Shown in pieces: positions 1 through 6,685 of a stretch of DNA of 8,515 bases. Position 1 is the first letter of the stretch, and every line of letters begins with the position of its first letter. Both the position numbers and the translations under genes were made by a program. Origin of the DNA: Clostridium sp. CAG:138 (GTDB taxonomy: Bacteria; Bacillota; Clostridia; Christensenellales; CAG-138); NCBI GenBank assembly GCA_000435055.1, contig FR879702.1:157341-165855 (forward strand), given 5' to 3'. Below the pieces are notes generated by a model. That model saw only the letters and a program-made list of their open reading frames with translations, was not told the origin of the DNA and did not search any database.

Positions 1-149
1 TTCAGCAGAAAAGCTTTAAGACAGATAACACAGATCAGCCAATAAATAACATGTGTGTTTTTTATCCCCGTTTCCTCCACGGTATGCCGCAGCACCCCCG
101 TTAATGTCAAGAGAATCAAAACTATTGCCGTCATTGCCGCAATCGACAT
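1..149 (-). CDS. N-terminus of a membrane protein, possibly DUF1614 family (partial, runs off left edge)
   Basis: Reading the minus strand from 149, an ATG opens a frame that stays open to the window edge (49 codons plus 2 bases). It is preceded by a strong GGGAGG (156-161) six bases upstream, which makes it a credible gene despite the short visible length. The visible protein begins MSIAAMTAIVLILL, a hydrophobic first helix. A short polar stretch follows (about residues 21-32, RHTVEETGIKNT), then a second hydrophobic stretch with YWLICVICLKAFLL. This helix - short polar loop - helix pattern resembles the start of DUF1614 membrane proteins of Clostridia, but that is recall of a pattern, not a search result. 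No function is known. It is divergent from ylmC/sigK. The gene call is fairly safe; the family name is weak. Confidence 0.55.
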   Translation of the reverse strand, partial: MSIAAMTAIVLILLTLTGVLRHTVEETGIKNTHVIYWLICVICLKAFLL

Positions 150-227
150 GCAAAACCTCCCGCTCCGCAATTTATTATCAGCGTTTGCTTAGCCTTAATG
201 CTGTCAGCTTGTGCAGCTTGAAAAGAA

Positions 228-255
228 TCTATACCTCTTGACTGTTTTTTTACAA
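228..255 (-). promoter_or_regulatory. weak candidate promoter for the left-edge membrane gene
   Basis: On the minus strand TTGTAA (250-255) and TATAGA (228-233) are separated by 16 bases, four of six matches to each sigma-A hexamer. It would give a leader of about 70 bases before the ATG at 149. The same 150-343 interval should also hold the promoter of ylmC/sigK. I see no convincing sigma-A pair there on the plus strand (TTGACT at 238-243 has no -10 at the right spacing), which leaves room for a sporulation sigma factor. Confidence 0.25.
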
Positions 256-343
256 ACTAAGGATCAATTCGTTCTTTAGAGCATTTACCTGCATATGCTT
301 CTATGAGAATATTTTCGACATTCCAGTCGAACGGAGGCGAATT

Positions 344-601
344 ATGGCAAACACAACTTTTTGTGAGCTGCGCGAAAAGGAAATAATCAACATATGCGAC
401 GGTGCGCGGCTCGGGTGCATATGTGACCTTGAAATTGACGACAGTACGGGCACAATATGTTCAATTGTGGTTCCCGGACCGTCACGTTTCTTGGGGCTTT
501 TGCGCAATTCGGAAGAACTTGTTATCCCGTTCTGCAAAATTCAAAAAATCGGCGATGATGTGATACTGGTTGATATTGCAAATGCACGCAGGCAGTGCTG
601 A
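344..601 (+). CDS. ylmC: YlmC/YmxH family PRC-barrel sporulation-associated protein
   Basis: An 85-residue protein, the usual length for the YlmC/YmxH family of small single-domain PRC-barrel proteins found in spore-forming Firmicutes. Visible family features are the N-terminal FCELREKEIINICDG segment, the barrel strand GCICDLEIDDSTG (about 24-36), the VVPGPSRFLGLL segment (about 43-53) and the ELVIPFCKIQKIGDDVILVD strands at the end. The start is set by GGAGG at 333-337, six bases before the ATG. The molecular role is not established; the family is tied to sporulation by distribution and neighbourhood (in Bacillus ylmC lies near sigE/sigG and ylmD). Here it lies 36 bases upstream of sigK and is probably co-transcribed with it. 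The split of ylmC from ylmD (pgeF, at 5031-5882 on the other strand) is unusual. Confidence 0.85.
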   Translation: MANTTFCELREKEIINICDGARLGCICDLEIDDSTGTICSIVVPGPSRFLGLLRNSEELVIPFCKIQKIGDDVILVDIANARRQC

Positions 602-637
602 CGGTAAACCCTGAAAATTCGGAAAGGAACGGATGCT

Positions 638-1336
638 ATGTTTGAATTCATTGCGCAGATATTCAGAAATATGTTTGTGTTTGTGGGCATGGTCACAACA
701 AAAAGCAGCTTTCCCCCCGCCTTGACGCCGGAAGAGGAACAGGCACTGTTAAAAAAACTTGCAGCGGGCGATGATGACGCACGTGACAAGCTCATTGAAC
801 ATAATCTTCGACTCGTTGCACATATCGCAAAAAAGTACACGACACGCGGCCGTGATGCGGATGATCTTATCTCCATCGGGACTATCGGACTCATAAAAGC
901 AGTCGGAAGCTTTGACGCAAACAAGGGTCGGACACTGTCCGCCTTTGCAGCAAGATGCATTGAAAACGAGATACTTATGTCCGTTCGTGCGGAAAAGAAA
1001 AAAAATAACGAAGTTTCTTTGGACGAACCGCTCGGCACGGACAGGGACGGCAACGAAATCACGCTTGCGGATGTTATTGCAAGTGCCGAAAACCCCGTTG
1101 CCGATACTGCAATCAATAACTCAGCGTGCCGTGCCGTGCGGAGTGCTGCGCAAAGCATTCTGGACGAACGCGAACGAATCGTTATCGAAATGCGATACGG
1201 TTTCGCAAACGGCATTGCCATGCCGCAGCGCGAAGTAGGCAAAAAGCTCGGCATATCGCGTTCATATGTATCGCGCATTGAAAAACGCGCTCTTGCAAAG
1301 CTGAACAGCTGCCTCAACGGCAAGCATGACATCTAA
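638..1336 (+). CDS. sigK: RNA polymerase sporulation sigma factor SigK (pro-sigma-K)
   Basis: A 232-residue sigma-70 family protein, the late mother-cell sigma factor that directs spore coat and maturation genes. Aligned by eye to Bacillus SigK, the first 18 residues or so (MFEFIAQIFRNMFVFVGM) form a hydrophobic pro-sequence that is normally removed by the membrane protease SpoIVFB. The mature part would start near VTTKSSFPPAL. Region 2 spans about 36-125 with EHNLRLVAHIAKKY, DDLISIGTIGLIKAV and AARCIENEIL; region 4 spans about 175-225 with GISRSYVSRIEKRALAKL. HNLRLVAHI, DGNEITLADV and SYVSRIEKRAL favour SigK over SigE; SigG differs much more. AGGA (625-628) lies nine bases before the ATG. 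The frame is uninterrupted, so there is no skin-like insertion here. Region 2 has AFAARC where Bacillus has TYAARC. Confidence 0.93.
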   Translation: MFEFIAQIFRNMFVFVGMVTTKSSFPPALTPEEEQALLKKLAAGDDDARDKLIEHNLRLVAHIAKKYTTRGRDADDLISIGTIGLIKAVGSFDANKGRTLSAFAARCIENEILMSVRAEKKKNNEVSLDEPLGTDRDGNEITLADVIASAENPVADTAINNSACRAVRSAAQSILDERERIVIEMRYGFANGIAMPQREVGKKLGISRSYVSRIEKRALAKLNSCLNGKHDI

Positions 1337-1344
1337 ATTCGCCT

Positions 1345-1385
1345 AACTGTCAGTTTATTCGGTTCGGCTGCAAGCCGAAACAGTT
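1345..1385. terminator. hairpin between the convergent ends of sigK and the minus-strand cluster
   Basis: A perfect 7-bp stem TTCGGCT (1363-1369) / AGCCGAA (1373-1379) with loop GCA. A second pairing AACTGT (1345-1350) / ACAGTT (1380-1385) brackets it, leaving a 12-base bulge on the 5' side. It fills the 54-base gap between two convergent genes, which suits a bidirectional terminator. The flanking T runs are poor on both strands, so termination may be inefficient or factor-aided. Confidence 0.5.
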
Positions 1386-1390
1386 TGGCT

Positions 1391-2332
1391 TCATTCCGAC
1401 ATCTGTACGGGCTTGCTGCCGTACAAGTTCATTCTTCCGCGCTTCCCTGTGAGATGTACGGCGCCGACCCTTGACAGCACCCGAAGAGCTGTTTGCGCCG
1501 TTTTCCGAGGTATTTGTGCCTCGGCGGCAAGTTCTGCCGACGTAAACTCTGTTTGGAGGCTTGTCGGCAGCAGCATTTGCCAGTCTTGCTGCCCGCAAAT
1601 TAAAATCGAACCGCGCAGCGCGATAGGAATGCGCTCAAAACGCTCCGTTGTGCTGCGCCGTCTGCGTCCACGCTTTTTTATCGGTGCATTTTCAAGCCTG
1701 TATTCATCCGTATCAACAAGCAAAAGCAGGATATTCAGGTTGTTGTGTTCAATAATCTCCGCAAGCTTGTATAACTCAAAAAAAGCATCAAAAAACGACC
1801 CGCGTTTCGGACTTTTGCGACGTTTGCCGATTTCTCCCGTCACAGCATTGAGTTTGACTATATGCTTTTCAAACGGAATCGGGTGCACCACGGTGACGCA
1901 ATTCGAAATCAAAAGCGACGGCAGTTTTTTTCTGAGAACATTGAATGAAGCTGTCTGCACCTCAAAAACACCGCTTTCGTTTTTCACATCAACAATGCTG
2001 TTTCCGACCCTTGATTCATGCTTTGAAGCGTCGGGTTCAATAAAGTATTTTATCACGGAATGCATTTTCTTTTCCGACAGAGTGCCGATTCCGCCCGATG
2101 CATGAACAGTTTCTGCATCCGCAGCAATGCAGGCGCGAAAAAACCCGGCTTCATCATTCCAGTTTCTCTTTTGCAGCATTTGCCTCTGCGCATCGATTTT
2201 ACGGAGTATTTCTGCTCCGACCGGTTCTTCGCTCACGTTTTTTTGTTTTTCGTTATCGCTGCTGTTTTCAGCGTTTTGAAAGGCTTCCTTCATCTGCGCA
2301 AACTGTTTAATTTGATTTTTGGGCAGTATCAT
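1391..2332 (-). CDS. uncharacterised protein: PD-(D/E)XK nuclease-like domain plus C-terminal winged helix
   Basis: A 313-residue protein whose family I cannot name. Residues 1-60 are polar and probably helical or disordered. Residues 82-142 carry LSEKKMHSVIKYF, then HESRVGNSIVDVKN and FEVQTASFNVLRKKL. The order of a helix with acidic residues, a strand with D115, and E124-x-Q126 followed by a basic helix matches the PD-(D/E)XK fold, with ExQ as a known variant of ExK. A strand (about 145-152), a basic segment RRKSPKRGSFFDAFFELYK (171-189), a strand ILLLLVDTDEYRL (201-213) and a very basic KKRGRRRRS stretch (219-227) follow. Residues about 261-304 look like a winged helix-turn-helix (FTSAELAAEAQIPRKTAQTALRVL, then a GKRGRMNLYG wing). 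There is no signal peptide or membrane segment. The ATG overlaps the stop of the upstream phosphatase gene as ATGA, implying translational coupling. A cytoplasmic DNA-acting role is inference; a catalytically dead regulator is possible. Confidence 0.8.
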   Translation of the reverse strand: MILPKNQIKQFAQMKEAFQNAENSSDNEKQKNVSEEPVGAEILRKIDAQRQMLQKRNWNDEAGFFRACIAADAETVHASGGIGTLSEKKMHSVIKYFIEPDASKHESRVGNSIVDVKNESGVFEVQTASFNVLRKKLPSLLISNCVTVVHPIPFEKHIVKLNAVTGEIGKRRKSPKRGSFFDAFFELYKLAEIIEHNNLNILLLLVDTDEYRLENAPIKKRGRRRRSTTERFERIPIALRGSILICGQQDWQMLLPTSLQTEFTSAELAAEAQIPRKTAQTALRVLSRVGAVHLTGKRGRMNLYGSKPVQMSE

Positions 2333-3123
2333 ATGCCCCAGTATTCTTCATCACTCAAAAAACCGGAACCGCGTGCAGTTTCGGCAAGTATCTGTCCTAT
2401 CGGTTTCAGGGTTTTATTTTTCAACAAACGAGCAGGATTTTCAGAAAGAATCAAATCAGCATATTCCTTCGAGAATTCGGAAACGACTGTTTTATATGCC
2501 TTACGCATATCCGTAGTTCTTGATTTTGCTCCGTGAGCGTCACTTGCAGCAAGCGTAACTGCACCGCTGCTTAAAAGTTCAAATGCGGTTCGCCTGCAAT
2601 CTCTGCCGAAATACCCCGTTAAACTTCCTGTATTTATTTGCAGGCTGTATCCCGCTTCAGCCCATTCCAAAGCATAGCGCAAATCATCCTGAACAAAATA
2701 GTATCTTTCAGGATGTGCCACCACCGGTTTTTTCCCGCTTGCGGCAACAGTTTGAAGCATTTCCAGCATAAACCAAGGATCCTCATCGAAAGCACACTCC
2801 ACAAGCATGAAATCGGAATCAGCAAGCGTCAGCAGTTTTCCGCTGTCTGTCAGTTTCAGCGTTTCCGGGCAGGCAAACACTTCCGTGCCGAGGTGCAGAC
2901 CTATTTCCGCGCCTGTCTTTGAGAGCGCTTCACAAAGCTCCGAAAATGCAGCGAAAAGTTTTTCTCCCGCATAATTATCAAACTCGCCCGGTGCGCAATG
3001 CGGCGTTGCAATAATATCCGTAACTCCGCATTCCGCTGCGATGCGAAGCATTTCAACGGATTCCGTCATATCGACGGCTCCGTCGTCAACGTCGGGCAGT
3101 ATATGGCAATGAATATCTATCAT
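2329..3123 (-). CDS. CpsB/YwqE-type PHP-domain phosphatase (tyrosine phosphatase family)
   Basis: A 264-residue protein of the PHP superfamily, close to the CpsB/CapC/YwqE manganese-dependent protein-tyrosine phosphatases, whose usual length is about 240-260. Metal-binding motifs are in order: DIHCHILPDVDDGA (H5, H7), TPH (H42), GTEV (E81), AHPERY (H137, R139) and SDAHG (D195, H197). These fit a trinuclear metal site. The start is supported by AAGGAG five bases before the ATG. Family members dephosphorylate the BY-kinase that controls capsule or exopolysaccharide export, but no kinase, Wzx/Wzy or glycosyltransferase gene lies in this window, so the substrate is open. It is downstream of the MFS gene (79-base gap) and overlaps the next gene by 4 bases. 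Family assignment is firm; the tyrosine-phosphatase role is inferred. Confidence 0.85.
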   Translation of the reverse strand: MIDIHCHILPDVDDGAVDMTESVEMLRIAAECGVTDIIATPHCAPGEFDNYAGEKLFAAFSELCEALSKTGAEIGLHLGTEVFACPETLKLTDSGKLLTLADSDFMLVECAFDEDPWFMLEMLQTVAASGKKPVVAHPERYYFVQDDLRYALEWAEAGYSLQINTGSLTGYFGRDCRRTAFELLSSGAVTLAASDAHGAKSRTTDMRKAYKTVVSEFSKEYADLILSENPARLLKNKTLKPIGQILAETARGSGFLSDEEYWGI

Positions 3124-3202
3124 TTTTCTCCTTAATGCTCAATACACATTAGTTTCATTTTTGTTTGTTCTGCTGTGCGCTCACCGCCTAACGGCGCATT
3201 CG

Positions 3203-4942
3203 TCAATCCTCATAATTTAACGCTTCAATACCGGAGCGTGCCTGCGGACGGCTGTCGCCGTGTTTCACAAACAGCATTGCCGCGAACGCAAGTGCAACAA
3301 AGCATGTTGCGTACGGGAACAGCGATGTCATTCCGATTTTGTCCATAAGCAGACCGCTCAGGTAAGGCGTCAAGACCTGCGCCGCCATACTTGCAGTGTA
3401 GTAATATCCGGTGAATTTGCCGATTTCACCGCCGCTGCACATTTCAACAACCATCGGAAAACTGTTTACATTTATTGTTGCCCAGCCTATTCCGGCAAGC
3501 GCAAACATACAGTTCATGAGGAGCGCACTGCTGCCTTCACGCAGGAATGCGGCAACACCAAATGCGGATGCAAGCATCACGACTCCGCCGAGAATAGTTT
3601 TTTTGCGTCCGATTTTCGAAGCTGCGGCCCCCACCGGAATGTAGGATACAATTGCAGCGATGTTTGCAATCATCAGAGTCGAATTGTAATCAAGATTCAA
3701 AACTTTTCCCGCATAAACCGAATACTTCGATGTTACCGCATTATACCCCATGTACCAAAGCGCAACGGATGCAAGTATCAGAACGAGTGAAGTTTTTTCT
3801 CCTTTCGAAAGCCTCTTTTTCCCGCTTGTTTCTTCGTCTGTCTCGTCAAGGTTCAATCGTTTACTTTGCTGCCGCATTTCCTCCGCAAACTTCGGCTCCC
3901 GAACCGTGATCATGAATAAACCCAATGCCGCAAGCATCACGCCCGCAATAATTGCAAAGAACGGGGTGTAGCTCATCATTGAGTTTTTCACGCTTCCGGT
4001 GCCGAAAATCATTCCCAAAGCAAGAACGATAATGCCGCCCGCCGTACCCATAAGGTTAATTACGGCATTTGCCTTTGAGCGCAAAGGTTTTATTGTTACA
4101 TCCGGCATCAACGCAACCGCCGGCGAGCGGAACGAGGCCATTGAAATCAACACAACAAGCAGCACCGCTATAAACAGCCCTGTCCGCACTGTTCCCGCTG
4201 AGCTTATATCCTCGGCATATGCCTGTCTTGCCGGAACATAAAACTCCGAATACAATCGGGAAGGCTGAACGAGTCTGTTGTCCGTGTTGTCAACATCCAC
4301 GGGGGAATAATAGTTTTCAATTGCACAGAAAAAGTCTCTGTCCACAGCAACGGACGCAACTTTTAACGCAGTCTGCTCGGCCTCTCCTGCAAGATAATCA
4401 CGCACAGAAATCATCTTTTCCGTTTCGCTTTGGTCATTGTCGCCGGGAATCGCGAACTCATTCATCACAACAAACTCAACACCGTTCGGTGTTATCAGTT
4501 TTTTGTTCAGGGAATTGTTGAACACTGTTGACACAGCATTATCAAAAATGCCTTTAATATCATCATTTTGTGCATCAGCATCAGCAATGGTGCCGTAAAC
4601 GGCTGTTTCGAACTTTTCAACACCGTTAAGGGCCCTTGCCTGCGCATTATCAACAAAAGATAAGCCGACGAATGCGATTGCGGCGGCAAGCGTTCCGGCA
4701 ATTATGAACGGAGTCCGCCTGCCGAGTTTTGTATTTGTTTTATCTGAAATCGCACCGAACAGCGGCAGCAGAAAAATTGCAAGCACATTATCCAGAGCCA
4801 TAACAACCCCGGAAGCCGCCTGCGACATGCCGAATTTATCCGTCAGTATTTTAGGGATTATCGTGTCGTACGCCTGCCAGAATGTGCAAATCAGGAAAAA
4901 GGCAAAGCCAACAAAAATTGTGCGTTTATAGTTCAGTTTCAT
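3203..4942 (-). CDS. SLC45/GPH-like MFS transporter with a large extracytoplasmic insertion
   Basis: A 579-residue major facilitator protein, probably a sugar or glycoside symporter. By hydropathy reading there are 12 membrane helices. Between helices 2 and 3 lies GAISDKTNTKLGRRTPF (motif A). After helix 4 comes SFRSPAVALMPD then RSKANAVINLMGTAGG, the signature of the SLC45/sucrose-transporter-like branch. Helices 1-3 lie within about 9-98, 4-6 within about 255-346, and 7-12 in the C-terminal half; the central loop (about 350-384) is charged. Typical members have about 450-500 residues; the excess is a soluble, acidic stretch of roughly 150 residues (about 100-252) between helices 3 and 4, which topology puts outside the cell. 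I prefer the ATG at 4942 (GGGGGA five bases upstream) to an in-frame ATG at 4957, whose only SD-like site is about 16 bases away. Substrate unknown. Confidence 0.85.
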   Translation of the reverse strand: MKLNYKRTIFVGFAFFLICTFWQAYDTIIPKILTDKFGMSQAASGVVMALDNVLAIFLLPLFGAISDKTNTKLGRRTPFIIAGTLAAAIAFVGLSFVDNAQARALNGVEKFETAVYGTIADADAQNDDIKGIFDNAVSTVFNNSLNKKLITPNGVEFVVMNEFAIPGDNDQSETEKMISVRDYLAGEAEQTALKVASVAVDRDFFCAIENYYSPVDVDNTDNRLVQPSRLYSEFYVPARQAYAEDISSAGTVRTGLFIAVLLVVLISMASFRSPAVALMPDVTIKPLRSKANAVINLMGTAGGIIVLALGMIFGTGSVKNSMMSYTPFFAIIAGVMLAALGLFMITVREPKFAEEMRQQSKRLNLDETDEETSGKKRLSKGEKTSLVLILASVALWYMGYNAVTSKYSVYAGKVLNLDYNSTLMIANIAAIVSYIPVGAAASKIGRKKTILGGVVMLASAFGVAAFLREGSSALLMNCMFALAGIGWATINVNSFPMVVEMCSGGEIGKFTGYYYTASMAAQVLTPYLSGLLMDKIGMTSLFPYATCFVALAFAAMLFVKHGDSRPQARSGIEALNYED

Positions 4943-4947
4943 TTTTG

Positions 4948-4953
4948 TCCCCC
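4948..4953 (-). promoter_or_regulatory. ribosome binding site that decides the MFS transporter start
   Basis: On the minus strand GGGGGA ends five bases before the ATG at 4942. The alternative ATG at 4957 sits upstream of this site and would translate through it, adding five residues. Confidence 0.55.
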
Positions 4954-5030
4954 GCATTGGGTATCCGAATAATTCTTCCTTTGATGTTTTTTTGTTTTGT
5001 TCCGCTCTGTGCGGAGAACATGTCCGAACA

Positions 5031-5882
5031 TCAGATAAGTTTCAGCACAGAAACCATTGCACCGGTTTTTGTTCTGTCGCGCCTGTAAGAATAAAACAAG
5101 TCACTTCGTTCAAATGTGCACAGCGGCATGGCGGAAATATTCTGCGGCAGGACTCCGCATTCCTCCAGCTGTATTTCAATCGCAGCGCGAATATCAACAT
5201 ATGCCTTGCCCGGTTTGCCCGGTTTCACAAGCTCTTCACTGCGAAATTCCTCGGCGAACCGGCGTCCGATTTCGATACCGACTTCAAAGCAGTCGAAACA
5301 GATACACGGACCCGTTGCCGCAATCAAATCTTCCGCTTTCGTACCGAACGCCGTCTGCATTGAACGCACCAACTCCGTTCCGACCCGCTTCAGCGTGCCT
5401 TTCCAGCCTGCATGGGCGAGCCCGATCGAACGCCTTTTCTTGTCGTAAAGAAAAACGGCTCCGCAATCCGCATGCGCAGTGACCAAAACCACGTTTGGAT
5501 CGTCCGTTATCAATCCGTCGCAAAAAGGCAGCGGTTCACGATACAGCCCGCGCCCGCAATGCGATGAATCAACGCGGATAACATTTGAACCGTGTTCATG
5601 ATTAACGATCACAAGTTTTTCGAAATCGAGTCCGAACGCATCACAGAGAATCCGAAAATTGCGCAGGATGTTCTCTTTCGGTTCATCGCGCGACAATCCG
5701 AGATTGAGTGATGCATAAGGTTCACGGCTCACTCCCCCGTTCCGTGTCGAAAAGCCATGGAACACTTCATCCTGCGGCAGTTTATCTGACTGAATGAGTT
5801 CTGTTCCGTTGCTTCGTATAATGTTATAGTTGCAGTTGTTGTATTTATTGTTCACGGTATTCTTCAATGGTTTTACACGCAA
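5031..5882 (-). CDS. pgeF: peptidoglycan editing factor PgeF / multicopper-type polyphenol oxidase (YlmD, YfiH, DUF152)
   Basis: A protein of up to 283 residues of the PgeF/YfiH/YlmD family (laccase-domain fold). Members remove mis-incorporated residues from peptidoglycan precursors in E. coli, and some show purine-nucleoside phosphorylase or oxidase activity. Visible motifs are FHGFSTRNGGVS (41-52), VNHEHGSNV (93-101; H97), AHADC (136-140; C140), LAHAGWKGT (156-163; H157) and ATGPCICFDCFEVG (189-202). H97, C140 and H157 fit the conserved His-Cys-His zinc site. The usual Pro two residues after the Cys (DCxP) is replaced (DCGAV). The frame begins with TTG at 5882 and no good Shine-Dalgarno; GTG at 5855 is an alternative losing nine residues. 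The first 35 residues are poorly conserved, so the start is uncertain. It lies 57 bases downstream of nrdR, a pairing common in clostridia. Confidence 0.88.
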   Translation of the reverse strand: MRVKPLKNTVNNKYNNCNYNIIRSNGTELIQSDKLPQDEVFHGFSTRNGGVSREPYASLNLGLSRDEPKENILRNFRILCDAFGLDFEKLVIVNHEHGSNVIRVDSSHCGRGLYREPLPFCDGLITDDPNVVLVTAHADCGAVFLYDKKRRSIGLAHAGWKGTLKRVGTELVRSMQTAFGTKAEDLIAATGPCICFDCFEVGIEIGRRFAEEFRSEELVKPGKPGKAYVDIRAAIEIQLEECGVLPQNISAMPLCTFERSDLFYSYRRDRTKTGAMVSVLKLI

Positions 5883-5921
5883 ATCTCAGCTCTGCCGTGT
5901 TTAGATATAAGGCAGCTTTGC
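5879..5921 (-). repeat. fold-back around the pgeF start
   Basis: On the minus strand GCAA near 5921-5918 can pair with TTGC near 5882-5879, and CTGCC (5915-5911) with GGCAG (5896-5892) inside it, leaving a 14-base loop and small bulges. The presumed TTG start lies in the outer arm, so the structure could hide the start codon. It may instead be a processing or weak attenuation hairpin between nrdR and pgeF. Confidence 0.35.
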
Positions 5922-5939
5922 TGTTATTCATTCAATTGT

Positions 5940-6437
5940 TCAATCGGCTTTCGGATTTTCTGCCGAATCGTCCTTGTTCTCTTCACTTTCCCCGAGAAGG
6001 CTTTTAAGCTCCTCCATAAAGGTATTTATATCCTTGAAAGAACGGTAGACGGATGCGAAGCGCACATAGGCAACTTCATCAAGATCTTTAAGTCTTTTCA
6101 TTACCATTTCGCCTATGCGTATGGTTGTGACCTCCTGCTCCAGGGTATTGAAAATCTCTCTCGTAACATCGTCCACGAGTGTGTTTTGCTCCGCTGCCGA
6201 TACGGGGCGCTTTTCGCATGCCTTGCGAACACCGGCAAGGATCTTTTCACTGTTGAACGCCTCGCGCGTTCCGTCACGTTTTACAACGGAAATCGGAATA
6301 TCTTCGATTTTTTCATAAGTTGTGAAGCGCTTACCGCAATTGGAGCATTCGCGGCGACGACGTATTGCTGTTCCGTCCTCTGTCGGGCGGGAATCGACAA
6401 CCCTGCTTTCAGTGCCAAGGCAATATCTGCATTTCAT
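5940..6437 (-). CDS. nrdR: transcriptional repressor NrdR
   Basis: A 165-residue NrdR, slightly longer than the usual 150 or so because of a charged C-terminal tail (about 149-165, rich in E, D and K). NrdR is a zinc-ribbon/ATP-cone repressor of ribonucleotide reductase genes and senses (d)ATP. The N-terminal zinc ribbon shows MKCRYC (C3, C6) and RRRRECSNCGKRFTTYE (R27-R29, C31, C34). The ATP-cone runs about 49-139 with VVKRDGTREAFNSEKI and EVAYVRFASVYRSFKD. The start at 6437 gives the canonical MKCPYC-like N-terminus; GGAGG lies at 6449-6453, 11 bases upstream. An in-frame upstream ATG at 6491 would add 18 residues that do not belong to the family. It is the first gene of the minus-strand cluster. 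No ribonucleotide reductase gene is in the window. Confidence 0.95.
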   Translation of the reverse strand: MKCRYCLGTESRVVDSRPTEDGTAIRRRRECSNCGKRFTTYEKIEDIPISVVKRDGTREAFNSEKILAGVRKACEKRPVSAAEQNTLVDDVTREIFNTLEQEVTTIRIGEMVMKRLKDLDEVAYVRFASVYRSFKDINTFMEELKSLLGESEENKDDSAENPKAD

Positions 6438-6529
6438 CTGTAGTTCAACCTCCGTTTGCCCGTGCGCATTCTCGGCAATAAATCGAAACACTTCAAATAT
6501 CCGTTCGGCGCACGGTCGTCATCAGCAGA

Positions 6530-6558
6530 ATTATATCATATGAAAGAAATAATTTCCA
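6530..6558 (-). promoter_or_regulatory. sigma-A promoter for the nrdR-led cluster
   Basis: On the minus strand the -10 is a perfect TATAAT (6530-6535) with an upstream TGA, giving an extended -10 (TGnTATAAT). The -35 is TGGAAA (6553-6558), four of six matches, with a 17-base spacer. It predicts a leader of about 85 bases before nrdR. Confidence 0.65.
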
Positions 6559-6685
6559 CCATTTTTATAAGCTGGACCGCCTCCGATTTATATATTTATT
6601 TTTTCTGTTGATTGTTCGTCTGCTTTTTTTCTTTTTATATCGGCATTATTCGCATGTTCATCCATTTGCTCCTCAGCATTATTTA

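Noticed and set aside
53..241. 62-codon plus-strand open frame at the left end
   Set aside because: It lies antisense to the left-edge membrane gene, lacks an SD and shows no domain.
230..343. Sigma-E type or sigma-A promoter for ylmC/sigK (GAATATT at 307-313, TTGACT at 238-243)
   Set aside because: Neither candidate has a matching -10 element at the correct spacing, so no promoter was listed.
541..1332. Long minus-strand open frame (263 codons) antisense to sigK
   Set aside because: Low-complexity Ser/Arg/Ala-rich translation with no family features; it covers a certain sigK gene and is a by-product of that gene's codon use.
1413..2105. Long plus-strand open frame (230 codons) opposite the putative nuclease gene
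   Set aside because: No SD or recognisable domain. The minus frame has coherent domains, a coupled start and an operon context.
5002..5014. CCGC/GCGG hairpin in the gap between pgeF and the MFS gene
   Set aside because: Only four base pairs, and on the minus strand it is followed by an A-rich rather than T-rich run, so it is not a terminator.
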